From Nemertoderma westbladi (Eukaryota > Xenacoelomorpha > Nemertodermatida > Nemertodermatidae): a stretch of 49,815 nucleotides of DNA. Position numbers and translations under genes: made by a program. Shown piece by piece: positions 11,641 through 21,097 of the stretch; position 1 is the first letter of the stretch; each line of letters opens with the position of its first letter. The notes beneath the pieces are model-generated. The model made no database searches. It was not told the origin of the DNA and was given only the letters and a program-made list of their open reading frames with translations. The stretch covers positions 1-49,815 of the forward strand of contig JAUCBJ010006377.1 of the NCBI GenBank assembly GCA_032718475.1, in the 5' to 3' direction.

Positions 11641-12783
11641 CTAATATGTTCAGCTTGGCTGTGGCTTTCAATGTCGCTGAAAAACGTGACAACATTGTCT
11701 TCCGTTGTAAAGATCTTGGAAGTCATATCGACGGATAACTGCGAACCACATTGGCAAATCTAACAAGTTTGTTATAGGTGGAACTACCCTTCTCTAGAAA
11801 CTTGGACATCGAAAAAGGGAAATGAGACACAATTTTGGAGCCGTCCAAATGCCAATCTGACTTCATTTCAGAGCTTTCAAATTGGGAATCAGATACAATG
11901 TCGGAGCTGTCCAATTGGGAATCAGATACAATGTCGGAGCTGTCCAATTGGGAATCAGATACAATGTCGGAGCTGCCCTATAGGGAATCAGATACAATGT
12001 CGGAGCTGTCCAATTGGGAATCAGATACAATGTCGGAGCTGTCCAATTGGGAATCAGATACAATGTCGGAGCTGTCCTATAGGGAATCAGATACAATGTC
12101 GGAGCTATCCAATTGGGAATCAGATACAATGTCGGAGCTGTCCAATTGGGAATCAGATACAATGTTGGAGCTGTCCAATTGGGAATCAGAAACAATGTCG
12201 GAGCTGTCCAATTGGGAATCAGAAATAATTTCGCCAATATCTGAATTAGATGTATCCGTTGAAAAACTTATATCTGAGTTAGTTGTATCTGGAGACCAAG
12301 ATTTATCTGAGTAATTTTCCTCTGATGACGAGCTGAAAATATCTTCATTGACTTCAGGTAACGTGTTTATATATTGTTGGGTTAGTTTCGGTGCCACGCT
12401 TTCCGCTAGATGGGGTGATATTGTTGACTCGGATGGCATTGATGACACCCGTTGGTTTATTAACATTTCTTCTTTGATATCAATTCTTGTCAACTGAACA
12501 GAGACAGGTTTGATACGGTTATCTTCTAATGTTAGACGCAGAGAAAGTTTATTATTGCCAAACAAGTGCGATTTGTATCTTCGTAACTGTTTGTTATATC
12601 TACAGGAGCGGCTTTTGGAAAGCGAATGGGAAGAATGGGAAGAAGGATTGGAATAGGAGATTAGCGATCGCATCCATTCTGTGTAAGGCCAAGATGCCTC
12701 TGGTAACAAAGGTGAATTTTCTTTTACTAATTCGGAGAGGAAATATGTCTTCAGTTCTAGCCAAAGTGCCTGAAAACGTACAC
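11641..12783 (-). pseudogene. Poly-MADF gene, exon D: MADF-4 second half, acidic Ser/Asp repeats, MADF-5 first half, with three in-frame stops
   Basis: The exon starts after acceptor 'cgttttag' in phase 1 and ends at donor TTAG|GTAAGT in phase 1, like its siblings. It opens with 'VRFQALWLELKTYFLSEL' and 'WPYTEWMRSLISY' (second half of MADF-4). A Ser-rich linker follows, then about ten 11-residue repeats 'SDSQLDSSDIV' (33-bp units, about 11880-12220), then 'LVRFANVVRSYPSI', the start of a MADF first half. In the single frame linking acceptor to donor there are three stops. TAG lies at 12077-12079 and at 11978-11980, both in the same variant repeat unit. TGA lies at 11723-11725, exactly where the siblings have the Trp of 'YPAIW'. 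The protein probably ends at 12077 in this haplotype. Readthrough, an unseen intron or assembly error remain possible. Confidence 0.65.
11877..12230 (-). repeat. 33-bp coding minisatellite (11-residue Ser/Asp repeat)
   Basis: About ten to eleven tandem units of 33 bp, plus-strand form 'gaatcagatacaatgtcgga' followed by 'gctgtccaattgg'. On the coding strand each unit gives 'SDSQLDSSDIV'. Two units have 'cctatagg' in place of 'ccaattgg', which turns Q-L into L-stop. Because 33 is a multiple of three and the unit lacks stops in several frames, long open frames also appear on the plus strand and in another minus frame; these are shadows. Confidence 0.9.
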
Positions 12784-13463
12784 CTAAAACGAAATGTGCC
12801 CAAATAGAATGGAAAACGAAAGACAAATTATGAATTACTAAGAACGTAATGGAATGTGTCTAAATGATACTGCAATGTCTAAAAAAGCACAGCTGTGGAT
12901 GACTTTAATACGGAGCAATATTCATTACTTCTTTGCCTTACAGGCTTGCACTCGGCAGGCACAAAAGATTTGCCATACTGCACGCACTTGTACACTCCTG
13001 ACCTACGAAAAGATTAAGCGGTATGTCCGCGCCATGGCGCAGTGGTCTACTATGAAACATAACGGGCGGGTGTTGAATAACAACGAAATATAGGGTTTAA
13101 CATCGGCAAGGTACATTATATTAAATTCAAAACAAACGTTATCGCCCTACCGGGCTGCTATTTTAAAATTAGTACGTACGTTTTTAATTAAACCTGAGGG
13201 CGATAACGTTTGTTTGAAATTTAATATAATTAAATATTTTTTTTAATATTAATGATTTTAATTTAATATAATTTTCCGTGCTGGTGTTTAGACACTATAT
13301 TTCGTTGCTAGACATTGTTAGAACATCGTATGATTAACAATATTATCTTTATCTAATAACAAACAATATAGCATATTTATAAACTACAGTAGATAAATAC
13401 TTATATATATATATATACTTACATCCTATATATACACTATATCCATATACTGTATATACTTAC
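12784..13463 (-). other. Intron C/D of the poly-MADF gene
   Basis: A 680-bp intron between donor ACTT|GTAAGT and acceptor TTTTAG. It contains the fold-back MITE at 13081-13307 and a short (TA)n run near 13403-13418. Confidence 0.7.
13081..13307. mobile_element. Fold-back MITE inside the C/D intron
   Basis: A nearly complete palindrome. The left arm starts 'CAACGAAATATAG' and the right arm, read inward, starts with the same 13 bases. Further in, both arms carry 'AAACAAACGTTATCGCCCT'. The hairpin loop is about 40-50 bases around 13160-13195. No clear target duplication is seen. Transcripts of the host gene would carry a long hairpin here. Confidence 0.7.
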
Positions 13464-13826
13464 AAGTTATGCCAAGGATTGATGAAGCTTTGTTAATGGC
13501 ACATTCTTTGAGACGCTTGGAGCTGCTTTTCCATATTGCAGGATATTTTTGAGCGATATTAATGAACCTTTGCCAACGTTTATCCAGGGTTCTTGATCTT
13601 AAAGAACACGAAAGTGGTGGCACTGATTCTAGATTGACGACATTGGAGACAGAGTTTGGGGAAGTAGGAATGGGCGGTTTACCACGATGTATTACATGGG
13701 GTTCGAGGAATCTCATTGGATCCATATATGGCCAATCAGATTGGAATCCAGGCTCGAAACGTTCCTGCTTTAACTCTTTAACGAAAGATTTGCGCATCAT
13801 CTTCCACAGCCTGAAGAAGCATTTCT
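13464..13826 (-). CDS. Poly-MADF gene, exon C (MADF-3 second half, linker, MADF-4 first half)
   Basis: A 363-bp exon, phase 1 at both ends (acceptor 'attttag', donor ACTT|GTAAGT). It opens with 'EKCFFRLWKMMRKSFVKEL' and 'WPYMDPMRFLEPHVI', the second half of a MADF domain. A short Pro/Ser linker follows. It closes with 'WQRFINIAQKYPAIW', then a basic stretch, then 'INKASSILGIT', the first half of the next MADF domain. This is the shortest, cleanest repeat of the exon architecture and best shows that one MADF domain is always encoded across an intron. Confidence 0.8.
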
Positions 13827-14689
13827 CTAAAATAATAAATTACGTTTGTTTTGTTTGAATATATTAATTATTATATTAAGTCTGAGTAATAATTAACTTG
13901 AGGCACACATGATCAGTGATCATCCCTTTAAATACACAGTAGTAACTGTCAACAATTAACCAATAGAGCAACTGCTCAACTTCATTTTGCCATGGTACTT
14001 AATAGATCATAGAATTCTGTAAATTCAAACGAAGACAAACAATTAATAAAGAACTTGGTTGATATTAATAGGCCTAGTTGTTATGCTTCAATACATATTT
14101 TAATAAATAAATTTGCATAATAAAGACATCCTACTAATATATTAGCTCAAAAGTACTGCGACGACTACTACTACTCCAAAGTTGCAAAATTGGTAATAAT
14201 ATCTCCCTTTTATTTCTAATTCACAATGTTAATCAAAGGTCAAGCACATTATTATGATTGTTGAGTTGGAAATCAATTGCTAATTAAACCGTGCCGCCTT
14301 TGGGGGTATGATGTAGTAATATAGTTATCCTCTTTATATAAAAATCTCTGGTACGATAAGAAAATAAACCTTGGTCCGATCAAATTCATTTTTTGGTCCT
14401 TGGGAGAAAAAAATTATGTAATTTTTCTTTGCGAAGGGTTAGAGTTGTTTTCATCCAACCCCTAATAAACGGATTACATTTAATTTATTACAAGGATCAA
14501 ACACGTACTCTATGAATATAAGTCACTGCAAACAAATATTGTACTTTTCGGTTTCGGTGGCCTTTCTGCAGTACAGTTGATCGTTGGATCAACTAGAAAA
14601 CTAGAAAGCCATTGGCCGAAGGCCTCGGGTTCGGCGTCGGGCTTCCACACGCTCAAACATAAATGATCGTATGTTCTACTAAACCGTAC
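13827..14689 (-). other. Intron B/C of the poly-MADF gene
   Basis: An 863-bp intron from donor GGAG|GTACGG to acceptor ATTTTAG. It holds no recognisable exon or element. A GC-rich patch near 14610-14650 stands out from the AT-rich surroundings. Confidence 0.6.
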
Positions 14690-16813
14690 CTCCTATTCCA
14701 ATATGTCTCGCTGCATCAGCAATTGCCTTACGCCTTCGTATTTGATCAACAATATGGTTCCGTCGTTGACACCTGGTCCATATAGCAGGCCTTTCCTTCA
14801 CAGTTTCCAAAAAATGAAGCCAATTTCCTTGAATCTCCATTGGGCACCTTTCCACTTCGAACCACTTTGATGATGCCACCTCACCATCATTTATCCCCAC
14901 ATTTGGTTCACTACAATTGTTTGGCAAAGCGGTGCATGGATTATAGCTTACTGGAGGAGTCCTGTGAATATGGTATAAATCATCAACATCGCAGTCATCA
15001 CCAAAATCTCCGAAAGCTTTAAAAAATCCTGAAAGCCGCATTTTATTGTCATCAGAAGCGAATGAATCACTAAAAGCAGCATGATTGCTTTCAGATGAAA
15101 CTGGCTGTGATTGATGTTTGAGAGTGTCAATAGTTGCTACATAATTATTTGTAAGTTTGAGTAAATCTCTTGGTTTAACATCAGCAGAATCATTTAGTTC
15201 CTTCGTTATTTGATGAAGCTGGTAATCTTCTTCAATGTAGCATTCTCTATTATGGCAATCATGATTAGACATAGACGTGATACAATTTTCTGTATGGATG
15301 AGTAAATCTCTTGGTTTAATATCAGCATATCGATTAAGTATTTTCGTTATTTTATGTAGGTGGTAATCTTCTTCACAGTGGCATTCTTTGGGAACTATAC
15401 TTCTCATGGAAAAATTTGTAAATTCGCAAGTATTATTATCACATTGTATTGGACATTCAGTTTCTTCACAATGTAGCAAAATATCATCCAGAGATACCTG
15501 TTGTGAATCAGTCCTCTTGTACTTAGAGTCATAATTTGTATCTGATCCCTGAACTTCATTTTCATTCAGTTTTGATAGTTGAACATTGAGGTGTTGAAGT
15601 TCCATTAGTTGACGACTAATTGCCTTGGATTGTGTTTTCATTCTTAGGTGATTATTATTAGTTTCTGTTTGTTGCTGTTTATTTATTGTTGTATTCCTTA
15701 CCGGTACCATTGTATGTTGGTCTATCATAGTAATTTGTGGCAATGGTATACTGTTGTCAATGGTTGGTTGTACTTGTGGAAATTGTATAGTGTTGTTAAT
15801 GGTTGGTTGTACTTGTTGCGATGGTATAGTGTTGTTAATGGTTGGTTGTGTTTGTGGCAATGGCATGTTGTTAATGGTGGGTTGTATTTGTGGCAATGGT
15901 ATACTGTTGTCAAGGGTTAGTTGTACTTGTTGCGATGGTATAGTGTTGTTAATGGTTGGTTGTACTTGTGGAAATGGTATAGTATTGTTAATGGTTGGTT
16001 GTGTTTGTGGCAATGGTATGTTGTTAATGGTGGGTTGTACTTGTGGCAATGGTATACTGTTGCCAATGGTTGGTTGTACTTGTGGAAATGGTATACTGTT
16101 GTCAATGGTTGGTTGTACTTGTGGAAATGGTATAGTGTTGTTAATGGTTGGTTGTACTTGTGGAAATGGTATAGTGTTGTTAATGGTTGGTTGTATTAGT
16201 GGCAATGGTATAATGATTGGTTGCAGTTGTGGCAATGGTATATCGTTGTTACTAGCTGGTTGAATTTGCAAGAACGGGATGTGGTTGTTACTAGCTGGTT
16301 GTATTGGCAACAATGGTATATTGCTGTATCTGATTGGTTTTGTTTGTAACAATTTGATATTAGTGTTAGTGATTGGTTGCTTTTCTATCAATGGGATAAT
16401 GTTGTTATTGATTCGTTGTGTCTTAGGCAGCTTTTCTATCAATGGGATAATGTTGTTATTGATTGGTTGTGTCTTAGGCAATGTGATAATGTTGTTACTG
16501 ATTGGTTGCCTCTGTGGAATTTCCATCAATGGGATAATGCTGTTACTCATTGGTTTCATCTGTGGCAATGTGGTAATGTTGTTACTGACTGGTTGGACTG
16601 GAATACTCGATTGAGTCAAAGGCATGTAGTGATTACTTGGTAATTGAGTTGTCAAACGATTGTTGCCAGGTGGATATATATCGGGATCCAAGGGAATATG
16701 CATCATCTCTAACATTAGGGCCCAAGTGGAAGATTGATTGGTTTCATTCATTTTATTTAACTCCATGCGATAGCGCTGTTGTAAAGCAGTCCACACATCT
16801 GTAAATTGTTTTC
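14690..16813 (-). CDS. Poly-MADF gene, exon B (MADF-2 second half, Pro/Gln repeats, MADF-3 first half)
   Basis: A 2124-bp exon, phase 1 at both ends (acceptor 'gtctttcag', donor GGAG|GTACGG). It opens with 'KQFTDVWTALQQRYRMEL' and 'WALMLEMMHIPLDP' (second half of MADF-2) and closes with 'WLHFLETVKERPAIW' and 'RRRKAIADAARHIGIGG' (first half of MADF-3). Joined across the intron, the pieces match the MADF layout seen in Adf-1: hydrophobic helix, P-x-[IL]-[WY], basic helix, then W..LR..y. and aromatic-xx-FL. MADF is a DNA-binding domain, so a chromatin or transcription role is inferred. The linker has about 16 repeats of 'PQVQPTINNTIPF' type. It also has a tandem duplication of about 60 residues ('EEDYHLHKITK' and 'EEDYQLHQITK', each followed by 'AD(I/V)KPRDLL') and a 'SIVPK' motif shared with exon A. 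Confidence 0.82.
15725..16390 (-). repeat. 36-42 bp coding minisatellite (Pro/Gln/Asn repeat) in exon B
   Basis: About 16 imperfect tandem units, plus-strand form 'ttgttaatggttggttgtac' followed by 'ttgtggaaatggtatagtg'. On the coding strand they give 'P(F/L)PQVQPTINNTI'-type repeats. All unit-length variants are multiples of three, so the host frame is kept. Open frames on the plus strand here are shadows. Confidence 0.9.
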
Positions 16814-18505
16814 CTGAAAGACAAAATAACCATTTTTAACAATCAAGCAAAATGTGAATTAAATAACCTCAGTGGAAGCAAGAAGACTATATCGCACCTA
16901 TGGGGACAATGATAAATGTAGACATATCAGTGTAAACCTTTACAACCACATGCAGTACAATGGCTGCAATGCAATCCGGGTCCATATACAGGGTCATCTC
17001 AAAGGCTGGCTTTAGCACTCACAGATTACACAGTCTAAGATAAACCAAATTAAGCCACTTGGCACTTTCGCCTAGGTCAGATTCGCCATGTCCCACCACT
17101 CTGATCCAACCGAAGGAATATATTGGGCTAACTGGGATAATCCTTGACCACTTGAGGTCACATCAGCTGATCTATTTGTCCGAGATAGAAAACAGCTTAT
17201 ATATTGGCTGGAAGTCCACCAGTTTTCTTCATTTCCCAGTCCTGACAACACCAAAAGATCTAACCAATGTATTTATGCAGTTTGGTATACCCACCCATAC
17301 ATGGCAAATTTTGTTGAATAGTGGAATACTGTTCATCACAGCTAATTTCACCAATGTCTCTTAAATCCAAGGGATGCCACATCACACCAGTGATATCAAT
17401 CATCACCATAATAGCCCCAAAGTAACAGCCGCATCTAGGTTAACTCACATAGCCAGGTGTACAACCTCAAACCTCCTTAACAGCGCCCTTTCTACTTTGT
17501 TCAGTACAAGTTGTGCATCAGCAAGCGTATTAGAAAGCAAGTGTCTTGTAACTGAATGAACGAGATCTGATGCATTTATATTTTTTGGAGTGGGAACCCA
17601 AGATTTTCAGCTGTTGTGGCCTCATGGTGTAATCCAATAAAATTATTAATTTGACTTCTATGGGCTTTTATAGACTTTATAATTCCAGGAACAGCTCCTT
17701 TAGCTGAGTAATGCCACACCCGCAAATGGAATATCACCAGCTTGAAATGTGTTTGGAAACCTCACCTGCACACTAGTGTCAAGTGTGACCACATCATTGT
17801 GCTTTCTCATACTCCATACTATCAATGAAGCACCTCCCAAGCTGTACAAGGTGGAGCCCTATGTAAAACAATGGCAATTGCATTGGCACAATGCAAACAT
17901 GGTGCCTCCTTCCATCCCTCATTAAGTGAGTACACCAACCAACATTCCACCACAAGTCAAGGTGATGAAAACCCTGGGCAACCAGAAATATTATGCTAGA
18001 CATCGCCTGAACATACATATGGCCTAATCTCACTAATGTCATCACCCTCATGTCATGTGACCTAACAGACCCACCATACCAAATATGCTCACATCCTGCC
18101 AGCTGGAAAGGGGGTATGGTGATAGCTCAAGCTCATCCCATATTAAACCATATGACTGACGGGCAGCAGGACTACTAATTAGATATTGTACCATCTGATT
18201 CTTTTGCACTTTTGTGAAAATGTTTATTGTCTGGAAGTGCAACAGAACTGTAAGCCATCATCATTAGTGAACAGAGAAGTCTAGATATTCTTCAGCTTCT
18301 GACAATTAGGCGTTCCACCACACACACCATGCCACACAAAAGCACGAGATTTGGAAAATGGTCTAGTAAAATTATAAGCATTCACTGATGGCTTACAGAT
18401 TTAATTCAAGCAAATGCAGTGCAAGTACAGTAATATCAAAGTAAACATACCCCATAGCATGACCTACTATATTTTAAGAGTTAAATAAACCATTAATTTA
18501 CTTAC
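16814..18505 (-). other. Intron A/B of the poly-MADF gene
   Basis: A 1.7-kb intron between donor ACTG|GTAAGT and acceptor CTTTCAG. I see no exon or identifiable element. The short open frames inside have no family resemblance. Confidence 0.6.
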
Positions 18506-19432
18506 CAGTCATTCCAAGAGCCGATGCCGCAGCTCTTACTGCCGCTTTCCTGCGTTTATTATAATGGGATAATTGCCATAGAGCAGGGTAGCGTTTAACA
18601 ACTGGGAAATAAGAGTTAATTAAATACAAATTTGAGGAAATTTCTACATCATTACAGGTTGTAAGTCCATTAGAAATCGCACTTATCAAATTCAATTGAT
18701 TGCTGTAACTGTTCATCCATGGCATATGTGATTCATTGGCAACCGCCTGGTGTACAGTACTGGTTCCCTTAGTACCGGATTGTGAAGAACAAGTTGATTC
18801 AATTTCAAACTGTTTCTGAGATGAAATGTCAGCTCTGAGTTGGTTGCTATTAGAATAGCTAAGGTCCCCAGTACTGCCTTCATCATGGAATATATATTGA
18901 GATAAATTCAAACTGCCATAAGGGTCAACTTCATTACCATTGGTTGAACTGCAAGTGCGGGGGTTGGTTGGTTCCTCCGTATGTATCTCATAATTCGCAT
19001 TTTTGGGGACAATGCTTTCAATATAACAATCATTCTCTTCAAATTGTCCATTTTTGGGGACAATACTTTCAATATAACAATCATTATCTTCAAATTCAGT
19101 ACTTGGTTCAACAACAAATGCATCACCTATTTCATTAGCTTCAATTATTTCAACATCATTAGTGGTTTCATGTAGGTCTCCATTATTGCAAACTGAATAT
19201 GGGTTTAAATAATTGGATGTAGTAGATCCACCTAAATCATTTGTGGATGAAGATTTTCGTATTTGAGAGCTTTTAGTTATGATGTAAGGATCCAAGAATT
19301 TCATGCGGATATTTTTTGGATTATGTAGATATTGTTGGACATCATCTTCTGTTGCTTTACTTCTGCGAAGGATATGGAGTACACGGGTATACCTTTTTCG
19401 TAGTCTTTTCCACCTTAATTTAATGTCGCTAC
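18506..19432 (-). CDS. Poly-MADF gene, exon A (MADF-1 second half, linker, MADF-2 first half)
   Basis: A 927-bp exon, phase 1 at both ends (acceptor 'ccttttttag', donor ACTG|GTAAGT). The real exon starts upstream of the first in-frame ATG. It opens with 'SDIKLRWKRLRKRYTRVL', then 'IRMKFLDPYI', the second half of a MADF domain whose first half must be in an exon further right that I could not find. It closes with 'VVKRYPALW' and 'ASALGMTG', the first half of MADF-2. The acidic linker includes an 18-residue duplication built on 'NDCYIESIVPKN'. The gene's start codon and promoter lie right of 19432, possibly beyond the ACP6-like gene. Confidence 0.8.
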
Positions 19433-21097
19433 CTAAAAAAGGAAAACAAGGTTACCTTTTAAAATTAATCGAAGACAGTCATTGATCCTCTGAGGGAAAA
19501 GCATCAGCTATTTTCTAAACCGTAATGAAATGAGATACATAATTTACCTTAAAGTAGCCTTACTAAGATTTCAATGTTTGAAAATATAAAATATGTCTTA
19601 AAACAGACACTATCCAGGTATTCTTGGATCCAGAGGTTCCAGAACCTTTACGAAATTTATTTTTCTAAATTGTATACCAAATTGTAATTGCTTTATTAAT
19701 CTTGTTCTGGTTCCTTGTATATCAGCAAAATATCAGTAAATGTAAAACTAGATAGTAATAAAACACTAGCTACCATAACAGAATATCAGTAAGGTTCTAG
19801 AACATTCACCAATATAAAAAAAACACTCAAAAACAATATTACTTTTTTTTTCATAAAATACTACCTACTGTAGTAAAGAAACACCAGGTACCATAAAAAA
19901 AATAGCTATACTAAGATTGTAAAACATTCACTGATATCAAAAAATCATTCATTAGGCACTACTTGGCAAGGAACTAGGACTAGAAGATTCATCTAGAACA
20001 TTCACTAATATAAAAAAAAAACTCTCAAATACACAAAAAAATATCAATTTTCAAAAATGTTCATACAAGCTATACTAGTGCCAAAATTAGAAATTTTTTT
20101 TTTTTCACTATCTAATAGAATGTACTAGCTAAAACAAAATCAAAATGACTAGCTACCTACCATCTTACTGTCAGAAGATCATTTGCTCTTCTTAGTCAAA
20201 TGTTTATAATGTGCCCGGGGCATAGTAAGGCATTACTATACCTTGGGTGGGTACCCATAGTTTGACCAATTTTTTTTAATGAAAAAGGCTTTTATCATGA
20301 GGGTTTTTTTCTAGAAGAAATATTTCACCTTCTGACAGTAGGATGGTAGCTAGTGATTATGATTTGTGTTATCTAGTACTATTTTTTAGCTAGTGAAAAA
20401 AAAATTGAATTTTTTTGGATAATTTTATCTTATGAAAATGGCTATTATCATGAGTTATTTTGTTCTGGAACAATTATTTTACCGTCTGCCAGTAAGATGG
20501 TAGCTAGTAAATTTGATTTTGTGTTAGCTAGTACTTTTTATAAGATATTAAAAAAAAATAAAAAGCATGCAGACAATTAAGATTCAATAGTCTATTGTAT
20601 TAATTGGTAGCTAATTAATTATTTTTGTAAAAAAATTATTATTATAATAATAATAATTTAAAAATTATTTTTAAAAAAATGAATAGGCAATATATTCTAG
20701 AACATTTAAAAAAAGTAACAAAAACTAGCCACCATAAAAAATTTCGCGGGGTGTGTGCCCAAAACACAGTACTGCAACACTTTAGATTCTATAATTTTAC
20801 TGATTTTACTATAATATATTTAATATTTATTTTTTATATAATTTTTACTAGCTTTATTATATAATGTTATTTATATACATATTATATGTACATTATATAT
20901 ATATCATCAGTAAAACTAGAGCTCTTTGGTAATACTGTGTTTGGTATTTCCTACACAATTTTACTCAGCCAACCTGATTTTCATATACATTTTTTTTATT
21001 TCCGGTATTGTTCTACAGTAAAAACCAACATAAGATGACGCAAGTCAAGATTGTAACTTATTTAGCTACTCGAGATCAATAAAATTATTATTAAATA
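19433..21097. other. AT-rich repeat region with inverted 'ctagctaccat' blocks
   Basis: No exon is recognised. From 19600 to 20130 there are degenerate repeats of 'aacattcac(c/t)aatat' and 'actagctacca'. 'ctaccatcttactgtcagaag' less its last base (20157-20177) recurs inverted at 20329-20350 ('cttctgacagtaggatgg', then 'tagctag') and again near 20487-20510, which makes a possible hairpin around a 'gggtacc' centre. It may hold promoter sequence for the phosphatase gene, but nothing specific is visible. Confidence 0.45.

Noticed and set aside
11835-12314. Plus-strand and second minus-frame proteins across the 33-bp repeats
   Set aside because: Both are shadow frames of a coding minisatellite. 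The flanking MADF halves and splice sites fix the true frame on the minus strand.
12322-12340. 'ctgatgacgagctgaaaat' as a hammerhead core
   Set aside because: It has CUGAUGA and GAAA, but stem II does not pair well, and there is no following short stem and GUH. It lies antisense within exon D and is probably chance.
12854-13093. 79-residue plus-strand frame in the C/D intron
   Set aside because: No family resemblance, antisense to a well-supported intron, and it overlaps the MITE edge.
15648-16643. Plus-strand Gly/Cys/Trp-rich open frames
   Set aside because: They are the antisense of the Pro/Gln repeats in exon B and have no domain or splice support.
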